A stretch of 64,000 bases of DNA from JAUILH01 sp965230535 (lineage in GTDB: Bacteria; Bacteroidota; Bacteroidia; Flavobacteriales_D; JAUILH01): positions 1,426,001-1,490,000 of the forward strand of contig OZ246010.1 of NCBI GenBank assembly GCA_965230535.1, written 5' to 3'. Shown here piece after piece: positions 25,743 through 32,997 of this stretch. A model generated the notes under the pieces. The model was not told where the DNA came from, did no database searches, and saw nothing but the letters and a program-made list of their open reading frames with translations. The position numbers and the translations under genes are program-made. Numbering within the stretch: position 1 is the stretch's first letter; each line of letters starts with the position of its first letter.

Positions 25743-26446
25743 AAAAGCTGAGCCTTCTAATATTGTTTTGCCTGCCGGGTCTATTGTTTGCTCAAACTGT
25801 GTTGCTAATGCACAATGTTGAAGAGGACGTTGACACCGAAATGGGACCTGGAAAACTCTCGCATGCAAGTGGTGTATTCGGTGCTGGTTTTTTAACAGGC
25901 CCTAATATCAGTGATTCAGTTCAAATCAATTTTGGGAATTCATTTCAGCTGCAATATGGTGGTTATTCAAAGGTTCAGCCAACCAGATTTTTTGGGCTTG
26001 GGTTAGAAAGTATTTTTGGGTTTAATCACTACTCCATAAAGCAAAACGACAATAAGGCTTACGCCAATTCAATTAAATACAAACGTGAAAAGTTTTGGGC
26101 GTTTGACTACACCATTTCTCCTTTCATTAGGCTTACATATACCATAAAGAGAGGTGACGCTCATGGTGTTTTTACAGATTTTGCCTTTTTCGGATCTTAT
26201 CAATTCATCACAAGGCGATCTTACAGGGTGAATGATTCCAATATGCCAGACAATACATCAAGTAAAGTCGTTGAACGAAATCTGAAGTATGTCAACAAAC
26301 TGCAATTCGGACCGGAATTCAGATTCGGTATAGGCGGCATTACATTGTATGGCAAATACAGATTGAGTAACCACTTCAAAGAAAATGATGGTTACCGTTA
26401 TCCTGAACTACCCAGATTCGTATTTGGAATTAAGATTTATGGGTAA
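25739..26446 (+). CDS. Putative outer-membrane beta-barrel protein, unknown function
   Basis: 235 residues with a signal peptide (MKKLSLLILFCLPGLLFA-QT). The mature part has many alternating aromatic/hydrophobic strands (YSIKQNDNKAYANSIKYK, FWAFDYTISPFIRLTYTI, ITLYGKYRLSNHF) and ends PRFVFGIKIYG, the pattern of a small outer-membrane barrel. No named family is recognised. Its ATG overlaps the protease stop (ATGA), so the two genes are translationally coupled and may act together. Confidence 0.7.
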   Translation: MKKLSLLILFCLPGLLFAQTVLLMHNVEEDVDTEMGPGKLSHASGVFGAGFLTGPNISDSVQINFGNSFQLQYGGYSKVQPTRFFGLGLESIFGFNHYSIKQNDNKAYANSIKYKREKFWAFDYTISPFIRLTYTIKRGDAHGVFTDFAFFGSYQFITRRSYRVNDSNMPDNTSSKVVERNLKYVNKLQFGPEFRFGIGGITLYGKYRLSNHFKENDGYRYPELPRFVFGIKIYG

Positions 26447-26950
26447 ATGATTTTACATCAAAATCTTCAATGCATTATTGGTCCTGAACAGGTGATCAAC
26501 GAGTTGTCAAATCGCTGGATACATGCACACAAACTGAAATTGAAAGCTGGTTTTAGTGTGATTCCATTGAATACTGATCTGATTTGTGATATGGAGGAGT
26601 TGGCCGACAAAGGAGAACACATGACCCATGAAGAGTTTAATCGCTTAAGCGCATCCGTTGAAGACGTTTTGAAGGAAATCTCATACTCAGGCCCCATTGG
26701 ATATTTTGAGACAAATTACCATCATGGAGAGGGTACTCAAGCTGCCATAGGATACTTGAAAGGCAAAATCATCGAAGGACCATGCTTAACAGAAAACACG
26801 TGGGGTACACAAAATTCAGAACACGACTCTCGAGACGCCATCAATGCTATCCTCTACCAAATTGGACTTAAAGAACGGTCCGATATCGAGGGATTCGAAC
26901 TTCTTGGACTGAACCGTTTCAAAAGCAATCAGGAGATACTCAATTCCTGA
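26447..26950 (+). CDS. Conserved-looking cytoplasmic protein of unknown function
   Basis: 167 residues, no signal peptide or membrane segment. The start follows the previous stop with no spacing (TAAATG). The sequence is mixed alpha/beta with a histidine/acid-rich centre (ETNYHHGEGTQAAIGYLKGK) and NTWGTQNSEHDSRDAINAILYQIGL. I do not recognise a family. The size and mixed composition are compatible with a small adaptor- or immunity-type protein, but nothing nearby supports that. Its stop abuts the stop of the O-methyltransferase on the other strand (TGATTA). Confidence 0.65.
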   Translation: MILHQNLQCIIGPEQVINELSNRWIHAHKLKLKAGFSVIPLNTDLICDMEELADKGEHMTHEEFNRLSASVEDVLKEISYSGPIGYFETNYHHGEGTQAAIGYLKGKIIEGPCLTENTWGTQNSEHDSRDAINAILYQIGLKERSDIEGFELLGLNRFKSNQEILNS

Positions 26951-27592
26951 TTACAACTTCCGACAAATCATCAAACCATCTCTCACAGGGAAAAGCACGT
27001 TTTGTACTCTTTCATCATTTTGCATGAATTCGTTGTACTCAACTAAAGATCTTGTATCCAAATCCATCGTTTCCTTCTCATCGATTACCTTTCCGCTCCA
27101 TAAGACATTGTCTGCAATAATATAAGCACCTGAAGGCAAATCATCAATGATCATTTTATAGTAATTCAGATAGTTGTCTTTATCCGCATCAATAAACACC
27201 AGGTCAAAATTCTTATCCAATGTTGGAATAATCTCCATTGCGTTCCCAATTCTGAGGTCTATCGCATCTCCATAACCAGATTTATCGAAATAAGATTTAA
27301 TACGCGTCTCCAATTCCTCATTGATATCTATGGTAATGATCTCTCCTCCTTCCTGAAGTCCTTCTGCCATTGACAAGGCGCTATATCCAGTATACGTTCC
27401 TATTTCCAGAATGCGTTTCGGACGAATCATATGAGACAACATACTCAAAACTCGTCCCTGAAGATGACCCGACAGCATTCTTGGCTGCAACACATTTAAA
27501 TGCGTGTCCCTGTTAAGCTCATACAGCAATTCAGGTTCTTTTTCACTATGATTACACACAAATTCATCTAATTTTGGGTCTAGAAATTCCAT
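26951..27592 (-). CDS. Class I SAM-dependent O-methyltransferase
   Basis: 213 residues of the caffeoyl-CoA/catechol O-methyltransferase-like family (COG4122 type). Motif I LEIGTYTGYSALSMA binds SAM, VFIDADKDNYLNYYK carries the metal-ligand aspartate and lysine, and ADNVLWSGKV completes the divalent-cation site. Length is normal. The natural substrate of bacterial members is usually unknown. Its start codon overlaps the start codon of the divergent lipoprotein gene by two bases. Confidence 0.9.
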   Translation of the reverse strand: MEFLDPKLDEFVCNHSEKEPELLYELNRDTHLNVLQPRMLSGHLQGRVLSMLSHMIRPKRILEIGTYTGYSALSMAEGLQEGGEIITIDINEELETRIKSYFDKSGYGDAIDLRIGNAMEIIPTLDKNFDLVFIDADKDNYLNYYKMIIDDLPSGAYIIADNVLWSGKVIDEKETMDLDTRSLVEYNEFMQNDERVQNVLFPVRDGLMICRKL

Positions 27593-28142
27593 GATGGGAC
27601 GTTTAGTTATTTATACTGTAATATTAGCAATCATTTCAATTGGGTGTGGCTCTGAGACAAAAAAAGTCGAGAAGAAAACCGATCCAAATGAAACACATGG
27701 TTCATCCGAACTGTCTCTCTATTCATTTGAAGACGAGTATTGCGTGGTAGACTTTCCCGGAGAATACAAAACCGACACCATCAGGACCTCCGATTTTATG
27801 AGGATTACTCATGTTTTTGACACCGACAGCCTAGATATTGCGATTGAGGAAATTGATTATCTGACCAGTAAACCTCAATTAAACGATTCTCTATACCAAA
27901 GAATCCATGAAGGTTCCGTAAACTCCCTTATCAATACCAGCAGACTCGTCAAAGTAGATTTTTCTGAAGCTCAAAATTCAAGTAAGTCAGTGGGAAAAAT
28001 CAACGGCCACGATAAAAATGGTAACTACACTTTTCTTCGCTATCAGGTGAGAGAAGAAGGCATTATTCAAATTGGAATCTGGACGGACAGCACTCACGTT
28101 GCACTTGGAGAAGATGTGCTAAACGCCTTAAAGTTTAAGTAA
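27591..28142 (+). CDS. Putative lipoprotein, unknown function
   Basis: 183 residues (182 if the second ATG at 27594 is used). A lipoprotein signal peptide ends IISIGCGSE, so the mature N-terminus is an acylated cysteine followed by a charged linker (KKVEKKTDPNE). The globular part, about 130 residues, has alternating strands (YCVVDFPGEYKTDTI, FMRITHVF, IIQIGIWTDS) and ends with a helix (LGEDVLNALKF). This layout resembles small lipid-anchored periplasmic domains, but I recognise no named family. The last 15 bases overlap the end of the convergent RNA methyltransferase gene. Confidence 0.75.
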   Translation: MMGRLVIYTVILAIISIGCGSETKKVEKKTDPNETHGSSELSLYSFEDEYCVVDFPGEYKTDTIRTSDFMRITHVFDTDSLDIAIEEIDYLTSKPQLNDSLYQRIHEGSVNSLINTSRLVKVDFSEAQNSSKSVGKINGHDKNGNYTFLRYQVREEGIIQIGIWTDSTHVALGEDVLNALKFK

Positions 28143-29483
28143 ATCCAAAATTGTAAATCTGCCACCCTGTTGCTTTCTTAGTCTGTATGATTTGGGAAAG
28201 TTATTGTTAACTCTGTTTCCCAGATCATTCAAAATCGCCATTGGATAGGTTTCAAAACACGCCACCTGAAATCCTTTCTGGTCAGGACCAATATTGTTTT
28301 TCATTAAAACCTGAATGGCTTCTTCATACGATAACTGCCTGGATGTTATGGTATCCAGATTCAATTCTGACCAAAAACACAAGTCATCCGCTGGTTTGCA
28401 CTTCCCCTTAATCTCTTTGTAAACCGAATGCCCGTATGACACAATTTTACTGTGTGACATGAGCTTTGACAGTAAATCCATCTGTCCGGAAGGAAATGCA
28501 AGGATATTCCCATCCTTATCCTGCCATATTGAATCGCTTGAATTCATGCCAGGTAATGCATTTCTGTAATTTCTAAGCGAAACTTTGGGTAACTTCTCTT
28601 TCTTTGATCGACTTCCAAAAGCTTTTCGAAGAACGGTGCATGAAAAGCCTTCACCTTCACTAATACCCGGAAAAAATCTATAAATGGGATGTCCTTGTTC
28701 TTCTCGAACCGTTATGCCATCAAACCCTGAAATATCCAACTCCACTTGCTCAAAGTCATAATTCTCAAGCAAGTCTCTAACGACCAACTCATTCTCATCC
28801 TCATTAAATGTGCACGTTGAATAAATCAGATATCCGCCCTCCTTAATTGAGTCCACTAAGTTGTGCGAAATCTTCTTTTGTCTGGCCGAACACAAGCTCA
28901 CCAGATTTTCATCCCAATATTGACTCGCATTTTTGTCTTTACGAAACATGCCTTCTCCAGAACAAGGCGCATCTATCAGCACCACATCAAAAATGCTCGA
29001 CAGTGTTTTGAATTTGTCCGTATCCTGTGATAAGATGATTCTTCTGTGATTTCCCCATTTTGTCAGATTTTCCATCAGTACACCTACTCTGGATTGAATG
29101 ATTTCGTTGGACACCAAGATGCCTTGTTCTCCGGTAAATTCCTGCAATAAGGTGCTTTTTCCTCCGGGTGCAGCACACGCATCCAGCATCACAGGATCTT
29201 TTAAATCCAATGTTTCCAAGATATGACAGATGAACATTGAGCTCGCTTCCTGGACATAGTAATGCCCTGTATGCCACAAAGGATCGGCCGCAAATAATGG
29301 TCGTTCGGGCAGATAATACGCATCATTACACCAGGAGACTTTCTTTAATGGAAGATCATTCTGAAACTTATTCTGATTTAAGCGAATGGACAGAATAGGA
29401 TTGTCCTTAAGAGCAGCCAGAATCTTAGCCGATTTCTCTCCAAAAATCTCTAAACGTTTTTCGAATAGCTCCGGAAATGCCAT
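28128..29483 (-). CDS. RsmF/NOL1-NOP2-Sun-type RNA (cytosine-5) methyltransferase
   Basis: 451 residues from the ATG at 29483 (an ATG two codons earlier is also possible). The SAM-binding motif LDACAAPGGKSTLL, the motif IV proline-cysteine IDAPCSGEGMFRKD and the catalytic-cysteine motif YSTCTFNEDENE define the family, which methylates C5 of cytosine in rRNA or tRNA through a cysteine adduct. A C-terminal region after about residue 290 matches the size of the RsmF RNA-binding/PUA-like extension. 16S rRNA is the likely target by analogy with RsmF; the exact position cannot be inferred. Confidence 0.88.
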   Translation of the reverse strand: MAFPELFEKRLEIFGEKSAKILAALKDNPILSIRLNQNKFQNDLPLKKVSWCNDAYYLPERPLFAADPLWHTGHYYVQEASSMFICHILETLDLKDPVMLDACAAPGGKSTLLQEFTGEQGILVSNEIIQSRVGVLMENLTKWGNHRRIILSQDTDKFKTLSSIFDVVLIDAPCSGEGMFRKDKNASQYWDENLVSLCSARQKKISHNLVDSIKEGGYLIYSTCTFNEDENELVVRDLLENYDFEQVELDISGFDGITVREEQGHPIYRFFPGISEGEGFSCTVLRKAFGSRSKKEKLPKVSLRNYRNALPGMNSSDSIWQDKDGNILAFPSGQMDLLSKLMSHSKIVSYGHSVYKEIKGKCKPADDLCFWSELNLDTITSRQLSYEEAIQVLMKNNIGPDQKGFQVACFETYPMAILNDLGNRVNNNFPKSYRLRKQQGGRFTILDLLKL

Positions 29484-29502
29484 ACCCAAAGGTAAGCATC
29501 AT

Positions 29503-30462
29503 TTAGAACGAAGGACAGCGGATAACTCTGAATTTTCTTGTCTTAGGTTGACAGTCAAAGTTGAACATCATCCCTATTTCATGTGATCCGGCAGAAGCAT
29601 TTGCCAATTTGCTCACGGTAACATCATACGTATAGCCAAACTGGAACATATCCGTTTTAATACCAAGGCTCACGATAAATGCATCTTTGTTTCTGTACCA
29701 TACACCACCGGTTAAAACACCTTGGGTAACGTACAGCCCCATGTTCAGTTGTCTGAATCCGGCTTGCTGACGGTACATGATGTTTGGCGACAAAGTCGCT
29801 CCACTGGCATACTGACCTCCCAATTGAATAATGGCTCCGGCATGACCTGTCAATTTCATTGGAATAGGACTATTCCCTTTAATCACAGACTCGTCTGGCT
29901 CATTCAAATGATGTCCGGCCACCCCAATAAAGAAGTTATCTGAGAAGCCCAGGATTCCGGCAGAGATATCTATTCCTCCGGTGCTCCCTCCTCTTGGGAT
30001 GTCATTGGTTTCATAAATAAAACCTCTTCTTTCATCGATCATATCACCAAAAGTAAGCTTGCTCCAATCCAGAGAACGCTGAAAGTAAGTAGCCTCTGCA
30101 CCGACTCTAAGGCTAAAGCCATTGGTAATTTTTGCCTGATAAGCGTACTGACCGCTCACTCGGTTGGTAGTCAAGATGCCTTTTCCGGCCTTATCACTGA
30201 CAATCATTAAACCGAGACCTCCTGACAAAGCTTCAACACCCTGATCGTAACTTACACTCTGCGTTACGAAAGTTCCGGACAATGCAGGCCATTGATTTCT
30301 GTAGTTCAAAGTTACTCTGGGACACATATGAGATCCGGCAAATGCTGGATTCAAATACAGTGGATTAGAGTAGAATTGTGAAAACTCAGGATCCTGTCCA
30401 TATGCATTCTGAGATCCTAATGCGCAACAGCCAACTGCAACAAGTAGTAGTAATCTTTTCAT
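29503..30462 (-). CDS. PorP/SprF family type IX secretion outer-membrane protein, third gene of a sigma-factor operon
   Basis: Start set at the ATG ending at 30462 (MKRLLLLVAVGCCALGS...YGQ); the open frame upstream lies inside the previous gene and is not a leader. The mature N-terminus DPEFSQFYSNPLYLNPAFAGSH is the PorP/SprF signature, and the C-terminal part (FQFGYTYDVTVSKLANASAGSHEIGMMFNFDC) matches the usual end of the family. 319 residues. It begins 10 bases after the stop of the anti-sigma/barrel gene, so sigma factor, anti-sigma-barrel and PorP/SprF form one operon. No type B cargo gene is adjacent, unlike the other PorP/SprF here. The partner may be encoded elsewhere. Confidence 0.9.
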   Translation of the reverse strand: MKRLLLLVAVGCCALGSQNAYGQDPEFSQFYSNPLYLNPAFAGSHMCPRVTLNYRNQWPALSGTFVTQSVSYDQGVEALSGGLGLMIVSDKAGKGILTTNRVSGQYAYQAKITNGFSLRVGAEATYFQRSLDWSKLTFGDMIDERRGFIYETNDIPRGGSTGGIDISAGILGFSDNFFIGVAGHHLNEPDESVIKGNSPIPMKLTGHAGAIIQLGGQYASGATLSPNIMYRQQAGFRQLNMGLYVTQGVLTGGVWYRNKDAFIVSLGIKTDMFQFGYTYDVTVSKLANASAGSHEIGMMFNFDCQPKTRKFRVIRCPSF

Positions 30463-30472
30463 GATCCTAAGT

Positions 30473-32344
30473 TTATGTTTGTGGTAAATCGGTTGATTTA
30501 GACTTCTTCCCAAGGAATAGTCTCAAAGAAGTTCCAAAAGAGAACGCCTTCTCATTCAACAAATATCTTTTTGTGTAATCACCAGACAGGCTAAACCTCA
30601 TTCTTGGTGTTTGAATTCCAATCATTGCTGCTCCTTCTCCGTGGTTTCCATAGTTTGCACCAATCAGGAAGCTACCAATTTTCATATAAGCACCAGCCCA
30701 TACATCCGTATAATTACCTCTTTGGTTGAATACGATACTTGGTGAGAAAGTTGTAGACGAGAAGTCGCTATACTTATAATCTGTTCCTAACACAACTCTT
30801 AAGTCAAGCGGTGTAGAGGCAGCTCCTCCGAGATTCACATAATCCGTATTCATTGAACTTGCCAGGATGTTGTTCAACTGGAAGCCTAAGTGGAAGGATT
30901 TAGCCTGAAGCAATCCACCAGCACTAAAGTCAAAATAGTCATGACTCACAGTACCAATATTCATCGTATCTGATTCTAATCGGTTACTAACACCAAACAC
31001 ATAACCTCTTTCCAATTCAACTTGCTGGAAGTTGCCATTTTTAATCATATGTGATTGTCTCCCGGCAGTTAAACTAATATTTGGCGAGAAAGTCGCGTCA
31101 CGGCTAATTTCAATTTTAGGTGATACCATTACCGTAATGTCTGTCTTGCTGGACTTGATATTGGCATCTTCATAGAACAGTTGATTAATCATACCTCCGG
31201 TTCCTATTCTGAAGTTTTTTCCAAACCTTCCGTCGAAAGAAGCATTCGCCTGATGCACATCTCCCATCATTCTGTACGACAGTTTAGCTCTTAAACCACT
31301 AAACGAACCAGCGTATCCACCATTCTGCGCGATTGCAGATTTGAATTCAGGAATCACGAAATATGGATCTCTGAAGTTTCTCAATCCAAGTTCCTGAACC
31401 GGTAAAATTCCGTTAGAAATGTTTCTGATCAATCTTGCCAGTCCTGACTCTCGTCCGGTTTTCTTACTGTTTCTGTTAGACAGAGTTAATGAAGGGAAGC
31501 TACCATCATATGAGAATTGATTGGCGCCACCTCTGCCTCCATCATCAAAGAAGTTAACCGCTTGTGCTAAGGCCAAATTCTTATGGTCGCCCTGGTTATT
31601 TTTAGTTTTGGAAAATGCAAATCTCTTCGTCTTTCCTTTTGGATCATCACTTTTTCCATTCGGATTTGAGAATGCCTGAGCTGTGATCGATCTGTCTTTT
31701 TTGCCAGGTTTTCTTCCGGCTGTTCCGGTAACAGATCTATTTTGTTTTTGAGTTTTGTCATTCGATCCTCTTCGTGAGTCATGACCTCTTTCTGATTTCT
31801 GAGTACCAGACTGCATGGTACCTTGATCGTCATTTCCACCAGATGTTTCAGTTTGTCCGAATCCAAAGTCCTCTCCTCTACCCTTCTTCGTTTCCCCTGA
31901 ATCGTCCTGAATTTCTCCATGTCCTGAACCATTGCCATCAGTATCTGAAAAAGATATCTCTCCTGATCCTTTTGGTCCCTGAACTTCCGAATCCATATTC
32001 GAGTTTGTGCCTGCATTCTCAGCCAACTCAGTTTGTTGCTTGTCATCCTGTTCAGTTTGATCAGAATTTAAATAGGCGTGCGTACCGTAGCCAACAAAGA
32101 GTAAAATCAAGCCCAGACCAGCCCATTTTAACCATGCCGCTCCGGTACCAGCCAAAAGGGAGGTGTAAGCAAATGGCACTTTCTTGTCGTCCTGAACAAA
32201 ATAACTATCCTTCCAGGCGTCAAAATCCACCTGATAGGACGGATTGTCCTGAACAAATTTTTCGAGTTCTTTCATTTTGTCAGGAGAGAGGTTCCCTTCA
32301 AAATAATCGAACATCAGTTCTTCTATGTGTTCAACATTTATCAT
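30473..32344 (-). CDS. Putative dual membrane-spanning anti-sigma factor with outer-membrane barrel domain (Dma-like)
   Basis: 623 residues in four parts. (1) A cytoplasmic N-terminus (1-70; EELMFDYFEGNLSPDKMKELEKFV) with the look of an anti-sigma domain and a following aromatic/acidic segment. (2) A single membrane segment at about 72-93 (WLKWAGLGLILLFVGYGTHAYL, no signal peptide). (3) A linker of about 200 residues rich in Gly, Ser, Asp, Lys and Gln, evidently disordered. (4) About 310 residues of alternating beta strands (about 305-615; LRAKLSYRMMGDVHQANASF ... FSFGTSLRLFLGK) resembling PorP/SprF barrels. The order fits proteins that cross both membranes, as described for Dma anti-sigma factors of Bacteroides thetaiotaomicron (from memory). 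It starts four bases inside the end of the ECF sigma gene. Inferred role: sense an outer-membrane state and release the sigma factor. Confidence 0.75.
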   Translation of the reverse strand: MINVEHIEELMFDYFEGNLSPDKMKELEKFVQDNPSYQVDFDAWKDSYFVQDDKKVPFAYTSLLAGTGAAWLKWAGLGLILLFVGYGTHAYLNSDQTEQDDKQQTELAENAGTNSNMDSEVQGPKGSGEISFSDTDGNGSGHGEIQDDSGETKKGRGEDFGFGQTETSGGNDDQGTMQSGTQKSERGHDSRRGSNDKTQKQNRSVTGTAGRKPGKKDRSITAQAFSNPNGKSDDPKGKTKRFAFSKTKNNQGDHKNLALAQAVNFFDDGGRGGANQFSYDGSFPSLTLSNRNSKKTGRESGLARLIRNISNGILPVQELGLRNFRDPYFVIPEFKSAIAQNGGYAGSFSGLRAKLSYRMMGDVHQANASFDGRFGKNFRIGTGGMINQLFYEDANIKSSKTDITVMVSPKIEISRDATFSPNISLTAGRQSHMIKNGNFQQVELERGYVFGVSNRLESDTMNIGTVSHDYFDFSAGGLLQAKSFHLGFQLNNILASSMNTDYVNLGGAASTPLDLRVVLGTDYKYSDFSSTTFSPSIVFNQRGNYTDVWAGAYMKIGSFLIGANYGNHGEGAAMIGIQTPRMRFSLSGDYTKRYLLNEKAFSFGTSLRLFLGKKSKSTDLPQT

Positions 32345-32856
32345 GATAGCAGTCTTATATCTTTTATGTAGTCCTTAATTCTTTTTCGAGCCCTGAAAAG
32401 GTAAACTTTGACTTGAGATTCACTGAGGTCCAGAATATCTCCTATGTCCTGGTAAGAATAGCCTTCAATATCTCTAAGAAGTATAATGGAACGCTGGGTT
32501 GAAGGCAATTTCTCCAGACACATATCCAGTATTTCCTTCATTTCATATCGACGGGCATCATTAGCACTCATCGGTTCCAAGGCAGAATAATCATCGGTAC
32601 TTTCCGTTCGCTTGTTCTTTTTGATCGTATTGATCATGGCGTTATGTGCAGTAGTAAATAACCACGAACGTGCCTTTCCCGGCTCAACCTTGCCTAAATT
32701 CTTCCAGAGTTTCTCAAAAGCATCTTGCACAACATCCTGAGCGTCAACATCATTACGCATGAATTTATAGGCGAAACGATACACTCGTTCCGACAAATCC
32801 TTAACACAGATATTATACTCCTCTTTAGTCACTGCTTTTTCAGTCTCATTAGGCAA
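32341..32856 (-). CDS. ECF-type RNA polymerase sigma factor (sigma-70 family)
   Basis: 171 residues with only regions 2 and 4, as in ECF sigma factors. Region 2 (about 20-85) contains YRFAYKFMRNDVDAQDVVQDAFEKLW, which binds the -10 element and core RNA polymerase. Region 4 (about 112-165) has LPSTQRSIILLRDIEGYSYQDIGDIL and a helix-turn-helix SESQVKVYLFRARKRI. It is first in an operon with the anti-sigma-barrel gene (ATGA overlap) and a PorP/SprF gene, which points to control of envelope or T9SS functions. Autoregulation is likely for this class but is not shown by the sequence. Confidence 0.95.
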   Translation of the reverse strand: MPNETEKAVTKEEYNICVKDLSERVYRFAYKFMRNDVDAQDVVQDAFEKLWKNLGKVEPGKARSWLFTTAHNAMINTIKKNKRTESTDDYSALEPMSANDARRYEMKEILDMCLEKLPSTQRSIILLRDIEGYSYQDIGDILDLSESQVKVYLFRARKRIKDYIKDIRLLS

Positions 32857-32997
32857 ACAATTAACACTATATAAAAGTTACATCTTATTTAGATTATTTC
32901 AAATTATATCTTTGGTAGAAATAGCGTTTAGATATTTTGTTTTTCATTTTTGAAACGATCCCGCTAAGTTTTTCGTAGTTTTATTTAAAACCCATTC

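Noticed and set aside
31567..32346. Long open frames on both strands inside the linker of the anti-sigma-barrel gene
   Set aside because: Low-complexity codons of the linker leave other frames open. They show no leader, fold pattern or start context.
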